A stretch of 38,650 nucleotides of DNA from an uncultured Pseudomonadota bacterium (GTDB lineage Bacteria > Pseudomonadota > Gammaproteobacteria > Burkholderiales > Usitatibacteraceae). This document shows positions 14,194 to 22,415 of this stretch, one piece after another. The translations under genes and the position numbers were made by a program. The notes under the pieces were generated by a model. The model made no database searches and had not been told where the DNA came from. It saw only the letters and a program-made list of their open reading frames with translations. How positions within the stretch are numbered: position 1 is the first letter of the stretch; every line of letters begins with the position of its first letter. Location of the stretch: the NCBI GenBank assembly GCA_937898635.1, contig CALEJW010000074.1, positions 1 through 38,650 on the forward strand, in the 5' to 3' direction.

Positions 14194-17100
14194 TCAATAG
14201 GCCTCCTCGGGCTCCGCGTCCGCGGAACGCAGGTGCGCGGGCTTGCCGACGAGGCGCTGCGCGGGCTTCTCGCCCAGCAGCCAGAACAGCAAGGGGGTGA
14301 GGAGGGTGTCCAGCAAGGTGGAGCTCACGAGCCCCCCGAAGATCACGACCGCCACCGGGTGCAGGATCTCCTTGCCGGGCGCGTCGGCCGCCAGCAGGAG
14401 CGGCGTGAGCGCGAAGGCCGCCACCAGGGCCGTCATCAGCACCGGCGTCAGGCGCTCGAGCGAGCCGCGCACGATCATCGCCTGGCCGAAGCTCTCGCCC
14501 TCGAACTTGCAGAGGTTCACGTAGTGGCTGATCTTCAGGATGCCGTTGCGCGTGGCGATGCCCGCGAGCGTGATGAAGCCCACCATCGAGGCCACCGACA
14601 GGCTCACCCCCGCGATCCACATGGCGACGACGCTCCCGATGAGGGCGAGCGGGATGTTGGCCATGACGATCCCGGCGAGCACCACCGACTGGTAGCGCGA
14701 GTAGAGCACCAGGAACATCAGGGCGAGCGACACGAGCGAGAGCCCGACGATCAGGCGCGTCGCCTGCTCCTGGGCCTGGAACTGGCCCTCGAGGCTCACG
14801 AAGGTCCCCGTCGGCAGCGCGGTCTCGCCGATCGCCGCGCGGATGTCGCCGATCACGCGGCCCATGTCGCCGCCGTCGGTGTTCGCGTAGACGACGATCC
14901 GCCGCCGGCCGTTCTCGCGGCCGATCTGGTTGGGCCCGTCCGTCTCCTCCACCGTCGCGATGGCCGAGACCGGGATGCGCCCGGACGGCGTGTCGATGAG
15001 CGTGCGCGCGAGGTCCTGGGGGCTGCGCCGCGCATCCGGCAGGCGCAGGACCAGCTCGTAGCGACGGGACCCGTCGACGATCTGCGCGCCGTGGGCGCCG
15101 TCGGTCAGCGCCTGAAGCACCCGGACGGCCTCGCCCGGCGCGAGCCCGGCCTGGGCCGCGCGGCGGTGGTCGAGCCGGACCGTGATCTGCGGGATGAGGA
15201 CCTGCTTCTCGACGGTCAGGTCGACGAGCCCGGGCACGGCCGCGAGCCGGGCGCGGAACTGCTCGGCCAGCCCGCGAAGGGTGTCGGTGTCGTCGCCGTA
15301 GATCTTGAGCGCGACCTGCGCCCGCACCCCCGAGAGCAGGTGGTCCAGGCGGTGCGAGATGGGCTGGCCGATGGCCACCTGGGCAGGCAGGACGGAGAGC
15401 TTCTCCCGGATCTGCGCCATGACCGCCTCGCGGTCGCGACCCGATCGCGCGAGGTCGACGTCGATCTCCGCCGAGTGCACGCCCTCGGCGTGCTCGTCGA
15501 GTTCGGCGCGGCCCGTGCGCCGGCCCACCTGCGTCACTTCCGGCACCTCCCGGATGAGCACCTCCGCGACGGCGCCGACGCGGTTCGCCTCGGCGAGCGA
15601 GGTGCCCGGATTGAGCATGAGGGAGAGCACCAGCGAGCCCTCGTTGAAGGCCGGCAGGAAGAGGCGCGGGAAGAACGGGACGCTCGCGGCGGCCGCCGCC
15701 ACCGCCACCACCGCGACGGCGATGAGCGTCCTCGCGCGCGGGAACGACCAGGCGAGGAGCCGGCCGTCCTGGCGCTTGAGCCAGGCCACCAGGGGGCTGT
15801 CGCCGTGGTCCAGGCGCTTCATCGAAGGCAGCAGGTAGTAGCAGAGCACGGGCGTCACCGTCATCGAGACGAGCATCGAGGCGAGGATCGACACGATGTA
15901 GGCGATGCCGAGCGGCGAGAAGAGCCGCCCCTCGATGCCGGGCAGCGCGAAGAGCGGCACGAACACCAGCACGACGATGATGGTCGCGTAGAGGATGCCC
16001 GAGCGCACCTCGACGCTGGCGCGCTCGACCACGTCGAAGACGCTTGCCGGCTGCGCGGCGCCGCGGTTCTGGCGCAGCCGCCGCAGGATGTTCTCCACGC
16101 CCACCACCGCGTCGTCCACGAGCTCCCCGATGGCGATGGCGAGCCCGCCCAGCGTCATGACGTTGATCGACTGCCCGAGCCACTGGAACACCACGGCCGT
16201 CACGGCGAGCGAGAGCGGGATGGCGATGAGCGAGATGGCCGTCGTTCGCGCCGACAGCAGGAAGGCGAACAGCACGATCGCGACCATGACGGCCCCGTCC
16301 CGCAGCGCCTCTCCCACGTTGGCGATCGAGGCCTGGATGAACCCGGCCTGGCGGAAGAGCACGCGCGGCTCCGCGAGGCCCTTCGGCAGGCCCTGCCGGA
16401 GTTCCGCCAGCGCCGCCTCGATATCGCCCGTGAGCCTCACCGTGTCGGCCGCCGGCTGCTTCTGCACGCTCACCACCACTGCGGGCACGCCGTTGTAGCC
16501 GGCATCGCCGCGCTTGAGCGCGGCGGAGAAGCTCACCCGCGCCACCTGCTCCAGGAGAACGGGGCGGCCCTCCTTCCACGCGACTGCGATGCCCGCCAGG
16601 TCGTCGACTCGCTTCGTGCGGCCGAGGTGGCGGATGAGGTACTCGCGGCTGTTGAGGTCGATGAAGCCGCCGCCCGCGTTGCTCGCGAAGCCGCGCAGCG
16701 CCTGCTCGACCTGCGTGAGCGACACGCCGAACTGCGCCATGCGCGCCGTGTCCGGCTCGACCCGCAGCTGGCGCACGTCGCCGCCGATCGGGATCACCTG
16801 CGAGACGCCGGGGATGGAAAGCAGCCGGGGGCGCAGGACGAAGTCGGCGAACTCCCGCGCAGCCATCGGATCCGCGGCGGGGGCCTTGCCGTCGCCCGCC
16901 GCGAGGGGGAGCGCGATCAGCATCACCTCGCCCATGATGGACGACACCGGCCCCATCACCGGCGTGATGCCCTCGGGCAGCTGCTCCTTCACGAGCGCCA
17001 GGCGCTCGGCCACGAGCTGCCGGTTTCGGTAGATGTCGGTGCCCCAGTCGAACTCGGCGTACAGGATGGAAAGGCCCACCCCCGAGGTCGAGCGCACCCG

Positions 17101-17340
17101 CGTGACGCCGGGCATCCCGTTGAGCGCGGTTTCGACCGGGAAGGTGACGAGCTGCTCCACCTCCTCCGGGGCCATGCCGCCCGCCTCGCTGAGGACGGTG
17201 ACCACGGGCTTGTTGAGATCCGGGAAGACGTCGACCGGCGTGCGCCAGGCCGTCATCGCGCCGTAGGCCATCAGCAGCGCCGCCACCGCCAGGACCAGGA
17301 GGCGATTTCGCAGGCTGTAGCGGACGATCCAGTTGAACAT
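14194..17340 (-). CDS. Heavy-metal RND efflux pump, CzcA/CusA family
   Basis: The 1048-residue inner-membrane proton antiporter has the full RND layout: 12 membrane helices in two halves (TM1 about 10-30, TM2-6 about 345-500, TM7 about 540, TM8-12 about 880-1030) and two large periplasmic loops. The helix-4 motif reads AIGELVDDAVVGVENILRR at about residue 400-418, with acidic residues for proton relay; DD-A marks a heavy-metal group distinct from both CzcA (VDGAVV) and CusA (VDAAIV). At the CusA RIDM segment (a Cu-binding Met) this protein has RLDHLLSG, histidine for methionine, so Zn/Co/Cd/Ni is as likely as Cu/Ag. GGAGAG precedes the ATG. It sits 12 bp after the adaptor gene. Confidence 0.93.
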   Translation of the reverse strand: MFNWIVRYSLRNRLLVLAVAALLMAYGAMTAWRTPVDVFPDLNKPVVTVLSEAGGMAPEEVEQLVTFPVETALNGMPGVTRVRSTSGVGLSILYAEFDWGTDIYRNRQLVAERLALVKEQLPEGITPVMGPVSSIMGEVMLIALPLAAGDGKAPAADPMAAREFADFVLRPRLLSIPGVSQVIPIGGDVRQLRVEPDTARMAQFGVSLTQVEQALRGFASNAGGGFIDLNSREYLIRHLGRTKRVDDLAGIAVAWKEGRPVLLEQVARVSFSAALKRGDAGYNGVPAVVVSVQKQPAADTVRLTGDIEAALAELRQGLPKGLAEPRVLFRQAGFIQASIANVGEALRDGAVMVAIVLFAFLLSARTTAISLIAIPLSLAVTAVVFQWLGQSINVMTLGGLAIAIGELVDDAVVGVENILRRLRQNRGAAQPASVFDVVERASVEVRSGILYATIIVVLVFVPLFALPGIEGRLFSPLGIAYIVSILASMLVSMTVTPVLCYYLLPSMKRLDHGDSPLVAWLKRQDGRLLAWSFPRARTLIAVAVVAVAAAAASVPFFPRLFLPAFNEGSLVLSLMLNPGTSLAEANRVGAVAEVLIREVPEVTQVGRRTGRAELDEHAEGVHSAEIDVDLARSGRDREAVMAQIREKLSVLPAQVAIGQPISHRLDHLLSGVRAQVALKIYGDDTDTLRGLAEQFRARLAAVPGLVDLTVEKQVLIPQITVRLDHRRAAQAGLAPGEAVRVLQALTDGAHGAQIVDGSRRYELVLRLPDARRSPQDLARTLIDTPSGRIPVSAIATVEETDGPNQIGRENGRRRIVVYANTDGGDMGRVIGDIRAAIGETALPTGTFVSLEGQFQAQEQATRLIVGLSLVSLALMFLVLYSRYQSVVLAGIVMANIPLALIGSVVAMWIAGVSLSVASMVGFITLAGIATRNGILKISHYVNLCKFEGESFGQAMIVRGSLERLTPVLMTALVAAFALTPLLLAADAPGKEILHPVAVVIFGGLVSSTLLDTLLTPLLFWLLGEKPAQRLVGKPAHLRSADAEPEEAY

Positions 17341-17352
17341 GGGGCTCTCCGC

Positions 17353-18510
17353 TCAGCGAATCTGCGCGATCAGCGGCGCGCCCTGCACGACGACGCGGTT
17401 GTCGGGCGCGAGGCCGTCCACGACCACCACGGTTCGCGCATCCAGGGGGCGCACCTTCACCGGCTGGGGGATGAAGCGCTCGGCGCCGGACTTGATCCAG
17501 ACGATGGGCTCGTTCGCCGGATTTCGCACCACGGACTCCGCGGGGAGCACGATGCCCTTGACCCGGTCCGACTGCGCCACGACCAGGGTCACGGGCTGGC
17601 CGATGGCGAGCGGCAGCGCCTTGCCCGGCGCCGGGGCCCGGACCGCGAAAGTGAGCGGCAATACGCCGTCGCGCAGCGACCGAGACGCGCCGAGGAGCTC
17701 GAGGCGCGCCTCGGGAAGCCCCTGCAGCTGCGCGCTCGCGATGCGCCCGGGAAGGCCCGCGTCGGCCGTCGTGGCCTCCACCAGCATGCGGCCGGGATCG
17801 ACCACCTCGAAGAGCAGGTCGCGCGCCTCGACCACCTGCCCGGCGAGCACGTCGGCCCGGGCGACGACGCCCGAGACGGGCGAGACGAGCGATTCGCGCG
17901 CGTCGAGACTTTCGCCGACCGCTTTCTCGCGAGCCCGGAGGCTTTCGGCTTCCACCCGCGCGGCCTCGATTTCCTTGCGCGGCACGGTGCCTTCGAGGGA
18001 TTCGAGCCGCTGCACGCGCTGCTCCGCCAATCGGCGCTGGCTGCGCAGCTCCGTGAACTGCGCCTGCTGGCCGGCGAGGGCATAGGGGTCCGCGTGGTGG
18101 CGCACGTACGCGAGAACCTCTCCCTGCCTGACCGGCTGTCCCGCCACGGGCAGCCCTTTCGGCCCCGGCTCGATGCGCCCCCCATGCGCGGCCTGGACGC
18201 GGCCGCTGGCGTTGGGATCGATGACGATGCGCGCCGGCAGCTCCACGGAGGCGGCCGCTTCCGACTCGGGCGCGAGGATCGTGCGGATGGCCATGCGGCG
18301 CTGCGCGGCCTTGGGCACGTTGACGCTGCCGTCGGGCAGGCGCGCGAGCCCGGACGCGGGGACCGCGGCCCCGGGGGCGTCGAGGTGCTCGCCTCCCGGG
18401 CCGTGGGCGCCCGGCGCCGCGATCGCGACCGAAACCGAGAACGCCCCTGCGGCCAGCAGCGCCCGGAATGCCTGGCGCGTGATGACGATGCCGTCTCGAC
18501 GGATGCTCAT
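17353..18510 (-). CDS. Periplasmic adaptor of metal RND pump, CzcB/CusB family
   Basis: The 385-residue membrane fusion protein has an N-terminal signal (about 13-31), then a short motif APGAHGPGGEHLD with two histidines. A beta-barrel/lipoyl region (GLPVAGQPVRQGEVLAYV) follows, then a coiled-coil hairpin (about 145-205), the second lipoyl half (VSPVSGVVARADVLAGQVV) and C-terminal domains. It links the RND pump to the outer-membrane channel and may deliver metal to the pump. The ATG at 18510 overlaps the preceding stop by 4 bp. The His motif after the signal is repeated in the protein encoded just upstream. Confidence 0.9.
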   Translation of the reverse strand: MSIRRDGIVITRQAFRALLAAGAFSVSVAIAAPGAHGPGGEHLDAPGAAVPASGLARLPDGSVNVPKAAQRRMAIRTILAPESEAAASVELPARIVIDPNASGRVQAAHGGRIEPGPKGLPVAGQPVRQGEVLAYVRHHADPYALAGQQAQFTELRSQRRLAEQRVQRLESLEGTVPRKEIEAARVEAESLRAREKAVGESLDARESLVSPVSGVVARADVLAGQVVEARDLLFEVVDPGRMLVEATTADAGLPGRIASAQLQGLPEARLELLGASRSLRDGVLPLTFAVRAPAPGKALPLAIGQPVTLVVAQSDRVKGIVLPAESVVRNPANEPIVWIKSGAERFIPQPVKVRPLDARTVVVVDGLAPDNRVVVQGAPLIAQIR

Positions 18511-19145
18511 GGCTGCCTCCCGCCGGGCGATTGCGCCGCGAACGCTCGGCGCTTGCGCGAGCGCACCAGGACCGCGATCACGCCGATCGCCGCGATGGCG
18601 GCGACGATCCAGGCGAGAGAGTGCTCCAGCAGGTGGCCCAGGTCGCGGCCGGCGGAGGCGCCGGCCGAGCCGCGGGTACCGATGGCGAGCGTGCCGTCCA
18701 GCAAGTCCATGTCGTTGCCGGCCTTGAGCGTGAACACCAGGGCGTGCTCGCCGTCGGCCGCGATGCCCTTGAGGAACGCGGGATCGTCGACCGCATAGTC
18801 GCCGCGATCGCCGCGGAATTTCGCCTTGGCCTTGCGGCCGCCGCTCTCGACCTCCAGGTCGGCGCCCAGCACGGGCTCGTTGGTCTCGTAGCGGTCCACG
18901 AGGATCGTGAGTTCGCCGTCGCGCAATTCCGCGACCAGCTCGAACAGGTCCGACCGGGCCTCGATGCGCGGGTGCGAGGACGAAACCGCCGTGCCGCCGG
19001 GCTGGTCGAGGTGCTCTCCGCCGGGGCCGTGGGCCCCCGGGGCGGCGAGCGCTACCGTGGACGAAAGCGAAACCAGGACGGCAAGGGCCGCGGCCAACGC
19101 GGCGCGGTGCGGCGCGGCCATGGAAAGTGCGAGCGGGGAAATCAT
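18507..19145 (-). CDS. Periplasmic/inner-membrane accessory protein of the RND operon
   Basis: The 212-residue protein has a signal peptide, then APGAHGPGGEHLDQPGG (two His). A soluble beta-rich domain (SDLFELVAELRDGELTILVDRYETNEPVLGADLEVESGG, about 60-160) follows, and one C-terminal membrane segment (about 180-198) ends in a basic tail RSRKRR. As far as I remember, this domain occurs inside or beside CzcB-like proteins in betaproteobacteria; here it is a separate gene. It would face the periplasm, tethered by its C-terminus. It sits between the outer-membrane channel and adaptor genes with 4-bp overlaps on both sides (19142-19145, 18507-18510). Its role is inferred from position only. Confidence 0.8.
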   Translation of the reverse strand: MISPLALSMAAPHRAALAAALAVLVSLSSTVALAAPGAHGPGGEHLDQPGGTAVSSSHPRIEARSDLFELVAELRDGELTILVDRYETNEPVLGADLEVESGGRKAKAKFRGDRGDYAVDDPAFLKGIAADGEHALVFTLKAGNDMDLLDGTLAIGTRGSAGASAGRDLGHLLEHSLAWIVAAIAAIGVIAVLVRSRKRRAFAAQSPGGRQP

Positions 19146-20407
19146 GGGAAGACTCCGAGGGACTGGTTGAGCCGGGCGCGCGCGAGGCCGAGCGCGGCGG
19201 ACTGGCGGGAGAGCGCGGCTTGCGCCTGGGTCGCGGCGGCGAGCGCGCGCAGCAGGTCGGGAAGCGCGGACTCTCCCGCGCGAAAGGACTTGTCGATGAG
19301 GCTCGCCCGCTCGCGGAGCATCGCGGCGCGCTCCTTCTCCAGGTCGAGCTGGCGCTGCGCCGATTCCACGGCGGAGCGGGCAGCCGAGGCCTCGGCGACG
19401 AGACGTTCCCGAAGTCGTTCCTCGTGGGTCCGCGCCACGTCGAGCTCCGCGAGCGCCGCCGCCTGCAAGGGAAGGTTGCGGTCGTCCGTGCCGAAGGGCA
19501 CGCGCAGGCCGATCGTGACGCTGCCCTGCGAGGGCAGGCCTCTCCCGGGCTCGTCCTTGCGGTAGCCGATCGAAAGCTCGGGAGGATCGAGCCGGCTTGC
19601 GCGGGCGAGTTCGACCTTTCTTTGCGCGTGCTCCGTCGCCTGCATCGCCGCGCGGATCTCCGGGTGCGCCATCGCGGGATCGGTGCCGGCGGGGGGAGCA
19701 GGCTCCTCCGCGCTGGCGAGCGGACCGGTACCCGTGAGGGTGGTCCAGCGGGATTCGGCCGCGAACAGCCGCTGTCGCGCTTCGGCCTGGAGCGCGGTCG
19801 CGCCGAGCAGCTCCGCCCGCGCCGCCAGCGCGTCGGCGCGGGCGAGGTCGCCCGCCTTCACGCGCCGGTCCACGTCCTCGGCCAGGAGCCGCAGGGAGTC
19901 GGCGGCGGCATCGGCCTGGAGGAGTTCGCGCTGCTGGGCGATGAGGCTCCACGCGGCTTCCCGGACGTCCCCGGCGATGCGAAGGCGCGAGAGCGCTTCG
20001 GACGACTCCGCGAACGCGACGCCGGCCTGCGCCGCGGACCCGCGCGCCGCGCGCTGTCCCGGCAGCCACAGGGGCCAGGCCAGGGCGACCGCGGATTCGC
20101 GCCGGTCCTCGTTGTCCTGCCACCGATCGGTCCGGTGGTCGAGTTCGAGCGAGGGAGAACCGGCCCACAGCGCGGATGCCGCAGTTCGCTCCGCTTCCGC
20201 GCGCCGGCGCAGGCCCGAGGCCTCGCGGGCGGCCACGGCGCGCTGCCAGGCGGCCTCGACGGCCCCCGCCAGCGATCCGCTTCGCGGCAACGACGAGGCA
20301 GCCGCCTCGCGCGGCGCCGCCGATCCGGGGGGTTCCTGCGCCCGCGCCACCAGGGCAAGGGCGCTGCCTGCGAGCGCGCAGGCGGCGATCAAAGGAAGGT
20401 GCTTCAC
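19142..20407 (-). CDS. TolC-family outer-membrane channel, CzcC/CusC-like
   Basis: The 421-residue protein has a signal peptide (1-23, ending ARA) and two OEP repeats made of long alanine/glutamate/arginine-rich helices (about 45-225 and 245-415) with short beta segments (SLELDHRTD, ELSIGYRKD). It trimerises into the outer-membrane exit duct of the pump. It lacks the lipoprotein cysteine seen in CusC. The GTG at 20407 has GGGAG at good spacing. It is the first of four overlapping genes (channel, accessory, adaptor, then the pump 12 bp later). Confidence 0.87.
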   Translation of the reverse strand: MKHLPLIAACALAGSALALVARAQEPPGSAAPREAAASSLPRSGSLAGAVEAAWQRAVAAREASGLRRRAEAERTAASALWAGSPSLELDHRTDRWQDNEDRRESAVALAWPLWLPGQRAARGSAAQAGVAFAESSEALSRLRIAGDVREAAWSLIAQQRELLQADAAADSLRLLAEDVDRRVKAGDLARADALAARAELLGATALQAEARQRLFAAESRWTTLTGTGPLASAEEPAPPAGTDPAMAHPEIRAAMQATEHAQRKVELARASRLDPPELSIGYRKDEPGRGLPSQGSVTIGLRVPFGTDDRNLPLQAAALAELDVARTHEERLRERLVAEASAARSAVESAQRQLDLEKERAAMLRERASLIDKSFRAGESALPDLLRALAAATQAQAALSRQSAALGLARARLNQSLGVFP

Positions 20408-20521
20408 GATGCTCCCGACCGATCGAAGGGTACGAAGGGCCCGGCGCCGGGCGACACGACGAAGGTCGTGGCCCGCGGCAATCCGGGTCGGGTACGCGCG
20501 GCGCGAATGCGCCGCAGGCGA

Positions 20522-20872
20522 TCAGGCGATCGGTCGAGGCGGCCGCAAGGGGCCGTCGAGATGGGGATGGGGAATGGAACGCGAGTGCTGCGCGCCGGGG
20601 AAGCGCGAGATCAGCTCGAGGAAAGCCGGGTGCTCCGCGGGAAGCGCCGCCGGCCCGGAGAAGTGGTCGGCGAGCATGTGGCTCCCCGGGTCTTCCGGAT
20701 CGTCGTCCGTGCCGGGCAGCAGGAAATGATGGTGATGATCCTCGCCGTGGTCATGCATCGCGCCGTGCGACGACTCGTCGCCCGGGCCGAAAGACCACGC
20801 CGGCGCCGCCATGGCGACGGTCTGGCAGGCCATGGAGACGACGAGGAGAAGTGCCACGAGGACTTTTTGCAC
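20522..20872 (-). CDS. His-rich periplasmic protein upstream of the RND operon
   Basis: The 116-residue protein has a signal peptide (VALLLVVSMACQTVAMA) and a mature acidic, His-rich part with HDHGEDHHHH and further His toward the end (SRSIPHPHLDG). It probably binds Zn, Cu, Ni or Co in the periplasm. Such proteins often precede czcC-like genes. The GTG at 20872 is preferred over a distant ATG at 20947: a -10-like TATACT (20880-20885) lies 7 nt before the GTG, so the mRNA would start at it, and the signal peptide begins there. The gap to the czcC-like gene is 114 bp, so both may be one transcript. Confidence 0.7.
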   Translation of the reverse strand: MQKVLVALLLVVSMACQTVAMAAPAWSFGPGDESSHGAMHDHGEDHHHHFLLPGTDDDPEDPGSHMLADHFSGPAALPAEHPAFLELISRFPGAQHSRSIPHPHLDGPLRPPRPIA

Positions 20873-20879
20873 GGCGCGG

Positions 20880-20885
20880 AGTATA
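20880..20885 (-). promoter_or_regulatory. -10 box of the His-rich gene
   Basis: On the minus strand the -10 reads TATACT in the context GATTCCGCTATACT, the same 5' context as the -10 of the tRNA-Ala promoter at 22396-22401 (GATTCCGCTATAAT). It ends 7 nt before the GTG start. No good -35 is visible. Confidence 0.5.
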
Positions 20886-20914
20886 GCGGAATCCCGCCGT
20901 GCCCATGATCGTTC

Positions 20915-20970
20915 CCGATGATGGCCCGGCATCATCGGAATCCGCACAAGGTCGGCATGCGGATTCCGAT
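20915..20970. repeat. Two overlapping perfect hairpins downstream of the second fic gene
   Basis: Hairpin 1 is CCGATGATG (20915-20923) with CATCATCGG (20930-20938). Hairpin 2 is ATCGGAATCCGC (20934-20945) with GCGGATTCCGAT (20959-20970), a 12-bp perfect stem. They share 20934-20938, so only one can form fully at a time. They start 2 bp after the fic stop and could end that transcript, although no U-tract follows. They also lie just upstream of the His-rich gene promoter. Confidence 0.5.
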
Positions 20971-20971
20971 T

Positions 20972-22039
20972 CTATTTCCGTGATGCCGCTTGCCTGGCGA
21001 GGCTGACCCACTTCGCCCCACGCCCCCTGCCAGTGGGTGCGATCAGGCCCTCGGCCTTCAGGGTCCGCAGCACCAGCCGCACCATGTCGCGGCTTACTCC
21101 GGGACAGGCCTCTTCGACCTCCGATATTGAGAAGGGCAAGGTGCGCCTCATTATGTCGGCCCGCACTCGGTCTCCCTTGGCGCCGCGTCCACGCTCGATC
21201 TTGCCTACGCGCTCTTCAAATTCCTTGTAAGCACGCAGCAGCGCACCCCAGAAGTAGTCGAGCCAAGGGCTGATGTCGTGCGCAGCCTCGTGCCAGCCCT
21301 GTGAACTCGCCTCGAGCGTCTCGTAGTAGCTTTCTTTCGACTCCTCGAAGATGCGCTCCAGACTGATGAAGCGCCCTACGGTGTAGTCGAAGTGATAGAG
21401 AAGTTGCAGGGTTAGGAGTCGTGCCATGCGTCCGTTGCCATCCGGAAATGGGTGAATGCAAAGGAAATCCAGCACGACTAGAGGCACCAGAACCAACGGA
21501 TCAGCCAGATGCTGGCCCAGCGCATTGCGATAGCGCGCAACCAGATCGGCCATCGCCATCGGCGTGAGGTGCGCGGCTACGGGGTGGAAGCGAATACGCG
21601 AGCTCCCGTCTGGATGCCGTTCCACAATGTCGTTATTGGTGGCCTTCCAGTGCCCTCCCGGCTGCGGCATGTAGCGATACATGGTGCTGTGCAGCTGCAG
21701 GATTACGCCTTCCGTGAAGGGCATTTGCTCCGCGTTCTCGTGGATCAACCCCAACGCATCCCTGTATCCAGCTACCTCCTGCTCGGATCGGCTCTTCGGT
21801 ATGGCGTTCTTGAGCACAAGGGACTTGAGGCGACTGGCCGCGACAACAACGCCTTCAAGGCGATTGGACGACTCGGTGGACTCGATCACCGCGACTTGCC
21901 GCAGATCGGTCAGGACTTCGGGCGACTGCGCAATGTAGAGACGCTGCTTGCCTCGGTACTCGCCCAGTGCGCGCAGCGTCGCCAGCTGCTTCGCCTCGAA
22001 GCGCAGCTCGGCAAGGTAGTCCGGGGTCAAGGATTGCAT
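20972..22039 (-). CDS. Fic-family protein with C-terminal winged helix
   Basis: The 355-residue protein has an N-terminal Fic_N-like domain (LTPDYLAELRFEAKQLATL), the inhibitory motif SNRLEG (58-63, E62), the catalytic loop HPFPDGNGRMAR (H196) and a winged-helix domain at the end (about 290-345). It is a self-inhibited AMPylator-type enzyme with a DNA-binding end; the target is unknown. It differs from the other Fic protein in its N-terminal domain and is not a recent copy. The ATG at 22039 is chosen; a TTG at 22069 is in frame but lies inside a repeat that looks like an operator. Four repeats precede it. Confidence 0.88.
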   Translation of the reverse strand: MQSLTPDYLAELRFEAKQLATLRALGEYRGKQRLYIAQSPEVLTDLRQVAVIESTESSNRLEGVVVAASRLKSLVLKNAIPKSRSEQEVAGYRDALGLIHENAEQMPFTEGVILQLHSTMYRYMPQPGGHWKATNNDIVERHPDGSSRIRFHPVAAHLTPMAMADLVARYRNALGQHLADPLVLVPLVVLDFLCIHPFPDGNGRMARLLTLQLLYHFDYTVGRFISLERIFEESKESYYETLEASSQGWHEAAHDISPWLDYFWGALLRAYKEFEERVGKIERGRGAKGDRVRADIMRRTLPFSISEVEEACPGVSRDMVRLVLRTLKAEGLIAPTGRGRGAKWVSLARQAASRK

Positions 22040-22058
22040 GGCACGTCCCAGGTCGCGT

Positions 22059-22133
22059 AAATGGGGCAATTCTACGTCTATTTGGGGTATCTAATGACAA
22101 CATTACCCCATTTAACGTCGAATTACCCCGTTT
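22059..22133. promoter_or_regulatory. Fourfold TGGGG(T/C)A repeat operator before the second fic gene
   Basis: Two copies in one orientation (AAATGGGGCAATTC from 22059; ATTTGGGGTATC from 22080) face two in the other (ACATTACCCCATTT from 22100; GAATTACCCCGTTT from 22120). The outer pair forms 19-bp arms (22059-22077, 22115-22133) matching at 16 positions. The region is AT-rich. A minus-strand TAGAAT lies at 22068-22073, between the sites. The most likely binder is the winged helix of the Fic protein itself. Confidence 0.6.
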
Positions 22134-22267
22134 GGGATTCCCGGTACCAATGGTGAAAGCAGGCTGAAAACAGCGCTCAGGGCGCCGCAGGGAATCCCTG
22201 TTCACCGCGCATCATGCGGGGTTCGAGCGCCTCACTCGCCGCAAGGATTAGGGACATTTCGCGGGCA

Positions 22268-22297
22268 AGAAAAAAGGCCAGAGCGATGTCTGGCCTT
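22268..22297 (-). terminator. Rho-independent terminator after tRNA-Ala
   Basis: On the minus strand AAGGCCAGA-catcgc-TCTGGCCTT is a perfect 9-bp stem followed by a run of U residues. It starts 8 nt after the tRNA 3' end and would end tRNA transcripts and read-through from the TonB receptor gene. Confidence 0.92.
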
Positions 22298-22305
22298 CGG
22301 GATCG

Positions 22306-22381
<76 letters not shown>

Positions 22382-22395
22382 ACGCGAAGGGCGAA

Positions 22396-22401
22396 ATTAT
22401 A
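22396..22401 (-). promoter_or_regulatory. -10 box of the tRNA-Ala promoter
   Basis: A consensus TATAAT on the minus strand lies 14 nt before the tRNA 5' end, in the context GATTCCGCTATAAT. The -35 region falls in the last codons of the TonB receptor gene and is not close to consensus. Confidence 0.65.
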
Positions 22402-22415
22402 GCGGAATCCCCGCC

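Noticed and set aside
14233..18798. A very long open frame on the plus strand (over 1500 codons) across the RND genes.
   Set aside because: It is antisense to clear CzcA- and CzcB-like genes, its product is Arg/His/Glu low-complexity without domains, and it arises from GC-rich third positions. The same holds for other long frames such as 38-1585 (+), 36573-38096 (-) and 3936-6164 (+).
20873..20947. An ATG at 20947 for the His-rich protein.
   Set aside because: It would put 25 polar residues before the signal peptide and read through the promoter and a hairpin.
22040..22069. A TTG start for the second Fic protein, adding 10 residues.
   Set aside because: It lies in one of the operator-like repeats and gives no extra domain; the ATG at 22039 fits the Fic_N start.
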